From Clostridiales bacterium (lineage in GTDB: Bacteria > Bacillota > Clostridia > Saccharofermentanales > Saccharofermentanaceae): a DNA stretch of 20,488 nucleotides. Within the stretch, counting starts at the first letter, position 1. Each line of letters begins with the position of its first letter. The notes beneath the pieces are model-generated. The model searched no databases. It was given only the letters and a program-made list of their open reading frames with translations, and was not told the DNA's origin. Positions 12,869 to 20,488 of this stretch are shown here, piece after piece. A program made the translations under genes and the position numbers. The stretch is from NCBI GenBank assembly GCA_017612755.1, contig JAGAFH010000118.1, positions 1 through 20,488 on the forward strand. Reading direction: 5' to 3'.

Positions 12869-15535
12869 ATGGCAAAAGCAAAGGATGTTTTCCGTAAGAC
12901 GATAACTCATCCAAAGACGATCGGGTTTGCCGTGTCGTTTGTTTTTGTCTGTCTGATCTTCGCCATCTTAAACGTCTACCCCTTTGGAACAAAGACTATG
13001 CTGACGGTGGATCTTTACCACCAGTACATGCCTTTTATCTATGAATTCCGTGCCAGGCTCCTGGAGGGCAGGTCTCTTTTTTATTCGTGGAATACAGGCC
13101 TCGGTACTGAATATTTTGCGGCATATGCCAACTATGCGGCCAGCCCTTTAAATATCCTCTGCATCTTTTTCCCTTACAAGACACTTCCTGTTTTTGTGGC
13201 TTTTGTGACTGCTCTTCGCGCAGGTCTGGCCACTGTTTTTATGATGTGTTTCCTGGAGGGATTTGACAATAAGAAGAGCGATGCCATCGTTCTTCTGTGC
13301 GGCATGTCATATGCCTTCTGCGGCTGGTTTCTGACAGATTTCTGGAACATAATGTGGTGTGACGCCTGGGTGCTTTTGCCCCTTATCTGTCTGGGCCTGA
13401 TCAGGCTCTTCAAGAAAAAGGATTTCAGGCTTTATGTAATTTCCCTGGCCGTATGCCTTTTTTCTAATTTTTATTCCGGCTATTTCATCTGCCTTTTCCT
13501 GGCATTTTTCTCGGTGGTCCTTTATTTTGCTGTCCACACCAAAGAGGAGATCAACATAAAGAGCTTCGCCGGATGCGCCGTAAGGTTTATCCTGGGAAGC
13601 CTGGTGGCAGCCCTTATCGCTTCCGTTATGATCCTTCCCACATATCTCATTCTCCAGCATTCATCTGCTACGGGAGATGAGTTTCCCAAAGATTACAACC
13701 TGACAGGAAACCTCTTTGATTTCCTGGGAAGGCTCATGCCTTCCGCCAATCCCAATATCAGGGACGGAATGGCAAATGTAGCCTGCGGTACCATAGCGGC
13801 TGTATCCATCCCCCTGTTCTTTATGGCTCCTGAAAAGAGCAATATCACAAGAAGACAGAAGGCCGGATTCGGTTTCATGGTCCTTCTTATGTACTTCAGC
13901 TTTACCAACAGAGCCTTAAACTTCATCTGGCACGGTTTCCATTTCCCCAACCAGATCCCTTACAGACAGTCATTTATCATGAGTTTCCTTCTTGTGACCA
14001 TGGCCTATATGGTGCTCAGGAATATCAGATCTTACCCTAAGGCCAGGGTGGGGGCCGTCTTTGCAGGCGCGTTTATCTTTCTCGTGCTTTTCGAAAAGAT
14101 AGGAGAGGGAAAGGAAGGATACCAGCAGATCGGACTTGCCCTTCTCTTCCTTCTCGTCCAGGGGGTAAGCCTTCGAAATTACATTAGATCTCCAAAGGGA
14201 GACAGATCTTTCTACTGTTTTATCCTGGCTGCCACAGTCATTGCCGAGATATTTGTATCCTCTCTCATCACTATCGCAAGAGTAGCTGATAACGAGGGAT
14301 TTACCGGTTACGAGTACTATGCGAAAAACAGGGATATCATCCATAACTACGCGGTTGAGGCGGAAGGCACCGAAGGTCACAGCACATTTGAGAGGACAGA
14401 GCTCTATCCCAATTTTATCTGTGATATACAGTCTGTTTATGACGTTAAGGGATTGTCCATATTCTCGTCTACGGCCAGGGAGAGCTTTATCAAGTATATA
14501 AGGAACTTCGGTTTTCACAATAACGGTATCAACGGGCTTCGTAATCCCGGCCTCACAAGGGTCACGGCGGCACTTCTGGGAGTTCGGAACCTGGCGGCCA
14601 TCGAAAATACAAGATCCATACCCCTTCTTTACGATCTTTCCTATACTGAGGACGATGTGAAGATCTATACGAATCCCGATGCGCTTTCGGTGGGATATAT
14701 GGTATCGGAGGATCTTCTGTCTTATGATCCCAATGATTCCCAGAGGGATGTCTTTGTAAAGACAAATGAACTGGTGAGCTATATGGGATCTCCGGAAGAT
14801 GTCTATGCCCATGTTTCAGTCGTTAATGTTTCATCAGATAATGCCAACTACAACGGACCCTGCAGAAACGGTATCTTTTATTCGACCGTTGATGCTTCTT
14901 CCAAGGTGTCTTTTTCCGTAGACGTTATCGGAAAGACTATGGGAGCTGATCTTTATATCTACGTGGATTCATCCAAGGGCGGAACGGTAGCCATAAGTTC
15001 CGACAATGTGGACAGCTATTCCTATGAGATACGAAGCTACCAGATCATCTACCTTGGGAAATATGAGGGGGTCCCCGTACATGTGACATTTACATATAAC
15101 AAGGCTCCCACGGGATCTATCGAGGTCTATGCCTATGAACTCAGGGAAGAGGGATATGAGCAGATGCTCGATATCCTGTCAGACGAGCAGCTTCAGGTCA
15201 CATCCTATGATGATACTTCCCTCACGGGAACCGTCACTACGGAAGATGGAGGTCTTCTTTTCCTCACTATTCCGTATGCCGAAGGTTTTACCCTTACCGT
15301 GGACGGGAAAGTGACAGAGATCACTCCGGTCCATGATGCATTCTGTGGAGTCCTTTTAGATCCCGGCACCCATGAGATAAGACTTGAATATAAGCCGGAA
15401 GGTTTTTCTGCCGGACTTTATATGACTATAGCGGGACTGGCATCCCTGGCTATGCTCATAATAACGCCGAAGATGAAGACGGAGAAGAAGGTACGGCCTG
15501 CTCCGGTACCCCAAGAGGCTTACCAAGATGGCTGA
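12869..15535 (+). CDS. yfhO: YfhO-family multi-spanning membrane protein (GT-C-like glycosyltransferase candidate)
   Basis: 888 residues from ATG 12869. A first membrane helix (about 18-38) is followed by the family signature in the first outer loop, with FGTKTMLTVDLYHQYMPF (39-56) including Asp48, then YSWNTGLG (72-79) and an ASPLNIL segment. About a dozen more helices follow up to roughly residue 485, then a large beta-rich extracellular region (about 490-840), a last membrane helix and a basic tail. YfhO proteins of Firmicutes are linked to glycosylation of teichoic acids or other wall polymers from undecaprenyl-phosphate sugars; Asp48 stands where GT-C enzymes hold a catalytic acid. The frame also opens at GTG 12860, but GGGTG (12858-12862) then fits as ribosome binding site for the ATG. 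The stop overlaps the next start by eight bases. Confidence 0.9.
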   Translation: MAKAKDVFRKTITHPKTIGFAVSFVFVCLIFAILNVYPFGTKTMLTVDLYHQYMPFIYEFRARLLEGRSLFYSWNTGLGTEYFAAYANYAASPLNILCIFFPYKTLPVFVAFVTALRAGLATVFMMCFLEGFDNKKSDAIVLLCGMSYAFCGWFLTDFWNIMWCDAWVLLPLICLGLIRLFKKKDFRLYVISLAVCLFSNFYSGYFICLFLAFFSVVLYFAVHTKEEINIKSFAGCAVRFILGSLVAALIASVMILPTYLILQHSSATGDEFPKDYNLTGNLFDFLGRLMPSANPNIRDGMANVACGTIAAVSIPLFFMAPEKSNITRRQKAGFGFMVLLMYFSFTNRALNFIWHGFHFPNQIPYRQSFIMSFLLVTMAYMVLRNIRSYPKARVGAVFAGAFIFLVLFEKIGEGKEGYQQIGLALLFLLVQGVSLRNYIRSPKGDRSFYCFILAATVIAEIFVSSLITIARVADNEGFTGYEYYAKNRDIIHNYAVEAEGTEGHSTFERTELYPNFICDIQSVYDVKGLSIFSSTARESFIKYIRNFGFHNNGINGLRNPGLTRVTAALLGVRNLAAIENTRSIPLLYDLSYTEDDVKIYTNPDALSVGYMVSEDLLSYDPNDSQRDVFVKTNELVSYMGSPEDVYAHVSVVNVSSDNANYNGPCRNGIFYSTVDASSKVSFSVDVIGKTMGADLYIYVDSSKGGTVAISSDNVDSYSYEIRSYQIIYLGKYEGVPVHVTFTYNKAPTGSIEVYAYELREEGYEQMLDILSDEQLQVTSYDDTSLTGTVTTEDGGLLFLTIPYAEGFTLTVDGKVTEITPVHDAFCGVLLDPGTHEIRLEYKPEGFSAGLYMTIAGLASLAMLIITPKMKTEKKVRPAPVPQEAYQDG

Positions 15536-17804
15536 CAGGAACAGATATGCCCTGATAAGGAGATTATCTGTCGTTTTCCTGATCACGATGCTGTTCTCCT
15601 ATGTTTCCTATTATCTGGTGATGAAGACAAACGGATCCACCACTGTTCCTCCTGCCCTTACTATGAGAAATTCCGCCTTCGATGAGGGCTGGTTCGACGG
15701 AATAAGGAATGCTGCGGAAGATATCAGGGGCATCAGGGACTCTCTAATGGAGGGAGATACCCTCGTGCATCCCGAAGCCTGGAGAACTCTTATTTCGGAT
15801 CATTTCGATATATTCACCCTGCTGATACTTCCGTTTGATACGGAGGTTTCTGTCCGGATCCTGAAAGCTTCCATGTTCATCAGATTCGGGCTTGCAGCTG
15901 CTTCAATGGCCCTGTTTCTTGAAAAGACGTCAAAGAACAGCAGACTTTCCGTTCTCCTTCTGTCGGTAGTCTATGGTCTTTCGGGGATCGGCGCCGTAAG
16001 CGCCCTTGATATCAGGCTTTTAAATTTCATGATCGTTATCCCGGCAGTTTGTCTTTTCGTAAGAAAGCTGGCCGTAAGTGAAGAACGGAAGTTTATCTTT
16101 CTTACTGCCTTTTCCTTTGGGATCCTGTTTTCAACGGGTATATCCGGGCTTGTGACAGGTCTTCCCCTGGCGGTGGCCTTTTCGCTCTTCGTTTCCTTTT
16201 CCTTTTCCAAAACTGCATATGAGACTCTTGTCAATGTTATGAAGACTTTGCTGTCGGCTGCAATGGGCGGACTTATGGCCCTGCTTCCCCTGGTCTGCCA
16301 GATCGGATGCGCAGGGAAGACTGTAGATGTTAAAGCGGCTTTCAAGGATACGGATGTCAGAGGGGTGCTGTTTGATTTTCTGACTGATCTGACAGACGGA
16401 AAGCCCTTTGATGCTTCCTCGGCTATAAATACACCTTCCTTCGGGACAGGGATGATCGTCCTTTTCCTGCTGGTGCTCTTCTTCGTGAATACAAAGATCC
16501 CCTTCGGCCTCAGGGCCTTTTCCGGAGTGGCCTTTCTGGTCTACTATCTGAGCGGAGCGGTATCTTCGGCGGACAGGATCCTGAGCGTCTTCGAAAACAG
16601 CGGATCGTTTCTCTGGTCCAGATATATATGTCTCCTTTTCCTGATGCTGGTAGCGGCAGACATGTCACTGGAGAAGATCAGATCTGTTGAAAAAGAGGCG
16701 GTCATCTTATCCATGTTCCTTGTACTTGGTATCATTATCCTATCCAACTCTTCCGCTTCTGACGTATCGCCGTCCATATTCTCCCTTTATTTCTCGGCAG
16801 CGGCAGTGATCTTCTGGTGCGCAGTCGTCTTAAGGGCAAGGGAAGGAAACGGGAAACTGCCGGCCCGGGCCGTATATATCGGACTGGCGGGGATAATCTT
16901 CAATTATTTCTTCTGCCTGGGGCCTTCTGACTTTTCGGGATCCGGCATCCTGTTTGAAGGATCTTTCGCTTCGGGGGAGGACAGCGCCTTTAATATCGTG
17001 CTCCCCGAAAACGAGACATTCCCTCTTTTCGGCACAAGTGAGAGGGATCTTTATCTGGTAGCGGAGGGCAACCTGAGTGAGGACCTGGAGGGCAAGTCCC
17101 TGCCTGAGCTTATGAATCTCATCGACGAAAACGCATTCTACAAGATCCCGGCCAGGACCATTAATCTTGATAATGCGGAGGAGCCAGTCCCGGGCCTTTA
17201 TACTACCCTGGGAGATACGGGAGACATCACCATCAGGGCCAATGGTCTTACTTCAGACAGACGCTATTTTATATCCACGGCTTTCGACGGAAGACAGTAT
17301 CTTACGGAATCCTATTCTGAAAGCGACCGGGTCTCTGTAGTTGACGGCCCCTCTTTTGTAATGATCGTACCCCTGGAAGAGAGCGCTGATATCAAGCTTG
17401 CCTTCAAGCAGTCCTGCGACGGACAGAGGGATTACAGCCTCTGGCAGGCAGAAGAAGGACTGACTTCCATAGAAGATGATATTAAGAGGAGCGAAAACGG
17501 AATGATCGATATCTCCGACAACAAAGGGGAGATCACGGTCATCACATCGATACCCTTTAATAGGAACTATAAGGTCACCATGAACGGGGGAGACGGATAC
17601 GGAGTCAAGATCTTTGACTTCGGAGGAAGGATAGCTTTTACCACTCCTGCCGAAGGAAGGCTGATATTTGAGATAAAAGATCCTTCCTTTGATATAATAT
17701 CCTCTCTTGTTGTATCAGTCATTTTTACCGGGTGTGCTGTTTTCGCATATGTTTATATGTATAATAATAAGAAAAATTTTAAAGGAAAAGATTTAAGTGC
17801 TTGA
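15528..17804 (+). CDS. Second, diverged YfhO-like membrane protein lacking the loop Asp signature
   Basis: 758 residues. A membrane helix (about 10-31) is followed by an outer segment, then about ten more helices to residue 470, an extracellular beta-rich part (about 480-725) and a final membrane helix (about 728-750) with a Lys-rich tail. The layout and the C-terminal part, with an IPFNRNYKVTMNGG segment matching IPYAEGFTLTVDGK of the gene upstream, show that it is a distant YfhO paralogue. The first outer loop lacks the TVDxYxQY signature: here it reads VPPALTMRNSAFDEGWFDG, with Asp and Glu but a different pattern. The start ATG 15528 overlaps the previous stop as ATGGCTGA and has AAGAGG (15513-15518) upstream, so the two genes are translationally coupled. 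A partner or regulatory subunit of the first protein is an inference; an enzyme with altered acceptor is the alternative. Confidence 0.75.
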   Translation: MADRNRYALIRRLSVVFLITMLFSYVSYYLVMKTNGSTTVPPALTMRNSAFDEGWFDGIRNAAEDIRGIRDSLMEGDTLVHPEAWRTLISDHFDIFTLLILPFDTEVSVRILKASMFIRFGLAAASMALFLEKTSKNSRLSVLLLSVVYGLSGIGAVSALDIRLLNFMIVIPAVCLFVRKLAVSEERKFIFLTAFSFGILFSTGISGLVTGLPLAVAFSLFVSFSFSKTAYETLVNVMKTLLSAAMGGLMALLPLVCQIGCAGKTVDVKAAFKDTDVRGVLFDFLTDLTDGKPFDASSAINTPSFGTGMIVLFLLVLFFVNTKIPFGLRAFSGVAFLVYYLSGAVSSADRILSVFENSGSFLWSRYICLLFLMLVAADMSLEKIRSVEKEAVILSMFLVLGIIILSNSSASDVSPSIFSLYFSAAAVIFWCAVVLRAREGNGKLPARAVYIGLAGIIFNYFFCLGPSDFSGSGILFEGSFASGEDSAFNIVLPENETFPLFGTSERDLYLVAEGNLSEDLEGKSLPELMNLIDENAFYKIPARTINLDNAEEPVPGLYTTLGDTGDITIRANGLTSDRRYFISTAFDGRQYLTESYSESDRVSVVDGPSFVMIVPLEESADIKLAFKQSCDGQRDYSLWQAEEGLTSIEDDIKRSENGMIDISDNKGEITVITSIPFNRNYKVTMNGGDGYGVKIFDFGGRIAFTTPAEGRLIFEIKDPSFDIISSLVVSVIFTGCAVFAYVYMYNNKKNFKGKDLSA

Positions 17805-18780
17805 CAGGAAGATAGAAGACGGAACCGTATTTGTTGTATTCGACATGGAGTGGAATCAGCCTTTCACGGGTAAAGAATATGATTTTGAAGTGTCGGAATT
17901 AAGCGGCGAGATCATTGAGATCGGAGCTGTCAGATATGAATATCAGAACGGCACCATCAACAGGACCGGAGTTTTCTCCTGTGACATCAAGCCCGTAAAA
18001 TACAAAAAGCTCCATTTCCACGTTAAGAAGGTTACCCATAAGAGCAATGAAGATCTGAAGAACGGTATAGACCTGAAGACTGCATATGAGAACTTCAGGG
18101 AGTTCTGCGGTCCCAATGCTATCCTTGCCGGATGGGGAAACTCGGATCCCGATATGCTCAAGATGAACCTTAAGTTCTTCGGCCTTGATGATGAGCTCAG
18201 GATGTTCTTTATCGACGTACAGCCTGTCTTTTCCCATTTTGCAGGGGAGAGGGGCAAGCAGAGAAGCGTTGAGTTTGCGGTAGACCACTACGGGATCCCC
18301 AAGACGGATACTTTCCACAATGCCACTTCCGATGCATCATATACCGGAGAGGTGCTCAAGAGGATATTCGATTGCAGCAAGACGTCGGAGGTCTTAAGCG
18401 TTCTGTCCTCATCTGCCATCGATCCGGATATCAAGCGGGAGTTTTCATCCGTAGGCGCCTCCTGCGAAAAGCCGGAGGAAGCCCTGGCGCTTCTGATGCC
18501 TTCGGAAAGGACCTGCCCCATTTGTAAAAAGCCGATGTTTAAGGAGATCGGAGAGTTCCGTATAAGAAAATCGGTCTATGCCCTTTACAATTGTGAAAAG
18601 CACGGGGATATATTTGTCAGGATCAGGGTCAAGAAGAATAAATCAGGTCACTACTACGCATCGTCCATCGAAAGGATCGCCACCCAGAATGACTACTTTC
18701 TTGTAGCCTCCAAAAGGGAAGAATTTTCCAAATTCGGATCAAAAGGCGAGCCTAAGCAGGAGAATGTGGAAGAAATGTGA
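17797..18780 (+). CDS. DEDDh 3'-5' exonuclease with C-terminal Cys/His site
   Basis: 327 residues. The N-terminal two thirds is an exonuclease domain of the RNase T/DNA polymerase III epsilon type: FDMEW (15-19) gives Asp16 and Glu18, EIIEIGAV (38-45) follows, Asp117 or Asp119 in GWGNSDPDML gives the third acid, and HNATSDA (174-180) gives the DEDDh pair His174 and Asp179. Such enzymes remove 3' nucleotides from DNA or RNA with two metal ions. The C-terminal part has CPICKKP (240-246) and NCEKH (265-269), a CxxC plus CxxH arrangement that could bind zinc. The sequence has no ATG near the front; GTG 17797 overlaps the upstream stop as GTGCTTGA and has AAAGGA (17781-17786). Linkage of an exonuclease to wall-glycosylation genes is odd; no helicase or polymerase partner is nearby. 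A substrate cannot be named. Confidence 0.85.
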   Translation: MLDRKIEDGTVFVVFDMEWNQPFTGKEYDFEVSELSGEIIEIGAVRYEYQNGTINRTGVFSCDIKPVKYKKLHFHVKKVTHKSNEDLKNGIDLKTAYENFREFCGPNAILAGWGNSDPDMLKMNLKFFGLDDELRMFFIDVQPVFSHFAGERGKQRSVEFAVDHYGIPKTDTFHNATSDASYTGEVLKRIFDCSKTSEVLSVLSSSAIDPDIKREFSSVGASCEKPEEALALLMPSERTCPICKKPMFKEIGEFRIRKSVYALYNCEKHGDIFVRIRVKKNKSGHYYASSIERIATQNDYFLVASKREEFSKFGSKGEPKQENVEEM

Positions 18781-18822
18781 CAAAAAAATGAATCAAATTA
18801 CGAAAAAAATCAAAATTCTTTA

Positions 18823-18851
18823 TTGAAATTGCATTTACCATCCTTTATAAT
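18823..18851 (+). promoter_or_regulatory. Near-consensus sigma-A promoter of the surface-protein gene
   Basis: TTGAAA (18823-18828), a 17-bp spacer and a perfect TATAAT (18846-18851), set in an A-rich upstream tract (18781-18818) that could act as an UP element. The start would be near 18858, giving a leader of about 60 nt. This is the best promoter in the window. Confidence 0.88.
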
Positions 18852-18874
18852 GTGTGTAGTTTAATAGGATTTTA

Positions 18875-18891
18875 ATGTGTCATGGACACGT
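18875..18891 (+). other. Compact hairpin in the 5' leader of the surface-protein gene
   Basis: ATGTGTC (18875-18881) pairs with GACACGT (18885-18891), seven pairs including one G-U, around a three-base ATG loop. An alternative pairing of TGTCAT (18878-18883) with ATGACA (18892-18897) overlaps it. It lies about 15 nt after the predicted start and ends 12 bases before the ribosome binding site AAGGAAGG (18903-18910). It could stabilise the mRNA, act as an operator, or be chance. Confidence 0.4.
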
Positions 18892-18917
18892 ATGACATTG
18901 AAAAGGAAGGGTCTATT

Positions 18918-20488
18918 ATGCGCAAGTTGTTTGCCGGAAAAAAGACAGGTAAAAAGAAGAATGGTGTTATTCTCCTTACGGTCGTTTTCATCTTGGCTAT
19001 AGCACTGATCTTTATCATTTCAGCGCTGATGCTTACAACAGCAACCAGGTCAAGAGTTTACGAATCCGCATTTGACAACCAGGCAAGGCTTACTGTTACA
19101 TCAGTAGCAGAGGCTTTCTACCAGGCATTACAGTCACAGGAGATCACGGACTCTACGTTTGAAAGTCTTAAGAATAAGACCATCAATATCACCGGTGATA
19201 TGCCCGGTATGCAGGGTGATCCCGATTCTTATACCACAGCGTCATTCACAGAGAGCGGTGGAGGAATCAAGGTTACTTTTACTACCAGGATCGGTGATTC
19301 TATCGAATGTATCGATATGGTATTAAAGAAGACTGATGCCGGTGAACCGCCTTCAGGTTTCTCCAGACAGATGGAGCTCGGAGACGGCGCCAACCTCGTA
19401 CGTGCCAATGTAGGTGGTTCCGTTAACGGCGGACCTTACACAGGTGATACTTCCGGTAACACGATCCTTTCCTATGGTGATCTTAATGTCAATATCGGAA
19501 ACCCGAATGTTTATTCTGACGTTTTCTGCCTTGGAATCCTTACAGGTCACGATACTGTCTACTACGGCGATATCTACTTTGTAGGAGAGGATGCAGGTCT
19601 TGGTGTAGATACACAGTCAGTTTCTTTCGCCAGCCCCGAATCGACAGCTTACTTCATCAACAATGATAATGCTTTCTATCTGTATGATGGCGACAACTTC
19701 GCTAATGGTACAAATACACCGATCGAACCCGGCATGGTAGGTTCGACAGAGGCAAGATCAAGATCGTACGTCAGAGGCGGTAGAGTAGTATTTGCAGACT
19801 GCGATAACGTTACGATGGGTGTAAATGCTCTTGGTCAGTATAACGGTGATCAGGCTGTAGCTTATGGTGTAAGTGCTGACGGTGATCTTCAGTTTGGCGA
19901 TGGTTCCTTCAGTTACTCCGGTAGTTCTTCCAACCTCCGCGGTAATGTCTCTGAAGACCAGCAGACAATGATCGATGATCTTTACAGCCAGTATGACAGC
20001 CTCTTTGATGCAGATGGCAATCCCATCAATCAGGATACTCCTGACTCCTGGGAGGAGGTCGATGACCGTTATGGCCTCTCTTCCGAGCAGAGCGGTGCGC
20101 ATGGTCTTGCCTCTTCACTGGGCATCAACCTGACAACAGCTTCAGGAAACTATACCCTTGCCCCCGGTGCTTATACAGTATCCGGTACTATGGGACAGGC
20201 TGACGGTACAGGCGCTCCTGTTATCAATATCGACCTTGCAGCAGGTGACTACTATATCTTCGTAAATGACAACCTTACTGTTGAGGACGGATTCTTCAGG
20301 ATCCTTAATGGCGGTTCTGAGGGAGATCACAAGTGCTTCTTCGTAGTTGAGTATGACAAGTACCTTCAGATCGGTGTTCCCAACACAAAGCACCCCTGCG
20401 GCATCATCGATGATGCTTGCTATCCCGGTGTAAGTTCATCTGACGACGGTTCCGGATATGTTCTTTCTGCTATCGACCAGACGGTAAC
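18918..20488 (+). CDS. Large secreted or pilin-like surface protein, 5' part (3' end outside window)
   Basis: Open from ATG 18918 to the window edge, 523 codons without a stop. A basic N-terminus (MRKLFAGKKTGKKKNG) leads into one hydrophobic helix (about 17-39, VILLTVVFILAIAL) followed by TRSRVYESAFDNQARL and VAEAFYQAL. This resembles the N-termini of PilX-type and other pilin-like proteins, where a helix anchors the protein and a Gly before it is the prepilin-peptidase site; the conserved Glu at position 5 is lacking. The remaining 430 or more residues are polar, rich in Gly, Ser, Asp and Asn, with very few Lys, and look like a beta-rich extracellular domain, with no motif I recognise. Codons such as GGT, GAT, CTT and GTA are favoured, unlike the neighbours, which with the near-consensus promoter suggests high expression. 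AAGGAAGG (18903-18910) is the ribosome binding site. The reverse-strand ORFs inside are shadows. Confidence 0.8.
   Translation, partial: MRKLFAGKKTGKKKNGVILLTVVFILAIALIFIISALMLTTATRSRVYESAFDNQARLTVTSVAEAFYQALQSQEITDSTFESLKNKTINITGDMPGMQGDPDSYTTASFTESGGGIKVTFTTRIGDSIECIDMVLKKTDAGEPPSGFSRQMELGDGANLVRANVGGSVNGGPYTGDTSGNTILSYGDLNVNIGNPNVYSDVFCLGILTGHDTVYYGDIYFVGEDAGLGVDTQSVSFASPESTAYFINNDNAFYLYDGDNFANGTNTPIEPGMVGSTEARSRSYVRGGRVVFADCDNVTMGVNALGQYNGDQAVAYGVSADGDLQFGDGSFSYSGSSSNLRGNVSEDQQTMIDDLYSQYDSLFDADGNPINQDTPDSWEEVDDRYGLSSEQSGAHGLASSLGINLTTASGNYTLAPGAYTVSGTMGQADGTGAPVINIDLAAGDYYIFVNDNLTVEDGFFRILNGGSEGDHKCFFVVEYDKYLQIGVPNTKHPCGIIDDACYPGVSSSDDGSGYVLSAIDQTV

Noticed and set aside
13970..14812. Long minus-strand ORF (280 codons) inside the first YfhO gene
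   Set aside because: A shadow of the YfhO reading frame; the composition is odd and there is no start context.
19353..20393. Three minus-strand ORFs rich in Ile and Val opposite the surface-protein gene
   Set aside because: They mirror the Asp, Asn and Tyr codons of the plus-strand gene, and the plus strand has a promoter, ribosome binding site and one uninterrupted frame.
1..20488. Insertion sequences, phage genes, tRNA or rRNA genes
   Set aside because: I read both strands for transposase, integrase and cloverleaf or rRNA-like sequence and saw none; a formal search was not possible.

Overview
The window looks like a chromosomal segment of an uncultured or little-studied low-to-mid GC Clostridia-type Firmicute. 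The evidence is strong AGGAGG-type ribosome binding sites, sigma-A-like promoters, YfhO-family membrane proteins, a four-cysteine ribosomal protein L28, and YigZ, HtrA and DagK/YegS homologues. A family such as Saccharofermentanaceae or Lachnospiraceae is a guess. No tRNA, rRNA, transposase, integrase, phage gene or CRISPR array was seen.

Layout. 1-792 (+): the 3' end of an SH3b plus degenerate NlpC/P60 protein, then rpmB with its own promoter. 875-6404 (-): an 891-residue multi-spanning membrane protein with its own promoter, then (upstream on that strand) serS and a membrane-anchored DUF4015-type glycoside-hydrolase-like protein, which probably form one operon. 6533-8958 (+): a Nudix protein with a degenerate Nudix box, YigZ, an HtrA-type protease and a previously untracked 36-residue membrane peptide overlapping the protease stop, closed by a strong terminator. 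9001-9303: an intergenic region with four tandem 52-bp units and a short 10-bp tandem repeat, followed by 9304-10017 (+), a PD-(D/E)XK nuclease-like protein. 10068-12733 (-): a translationally coupled pair, a lipid-kinase-like protein and a membrane-anchored SurA/PrsA-like foldase. 12869-18780 (+): three coupled genes, two YfhO-family proteins and a DEDDh exonuclease. 18918-20488 (+): the 5' part of a large secreted or pilin-like surface protein behind a near-consensus promoter.

Most of the window concerns the cell envelope: wall or teichoic acid decoration (YfhO pair), lipid recycling or phosphorylation (DagK-like), extracytoplasmic folding and quality control (foldase, HtrA), wall or polysaccharide binding or hydrolysis (NlpC/P60-like, DUF4015), and a surface or pilus-like protein. 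Translation genes (rpmB, serS) are embedded among them.

The most unusual structure is the array at 9001-9208. The half-sites TGCCATA and TATGGCA recur at exactly 52-bp spacing four times, close to five helical turns, directly upstream of the nuclease-like gene. Three other proteins show loss of residues expected to be catalytic: the NlpC/P60 domain, the Nudix box and the second YfhO protein.
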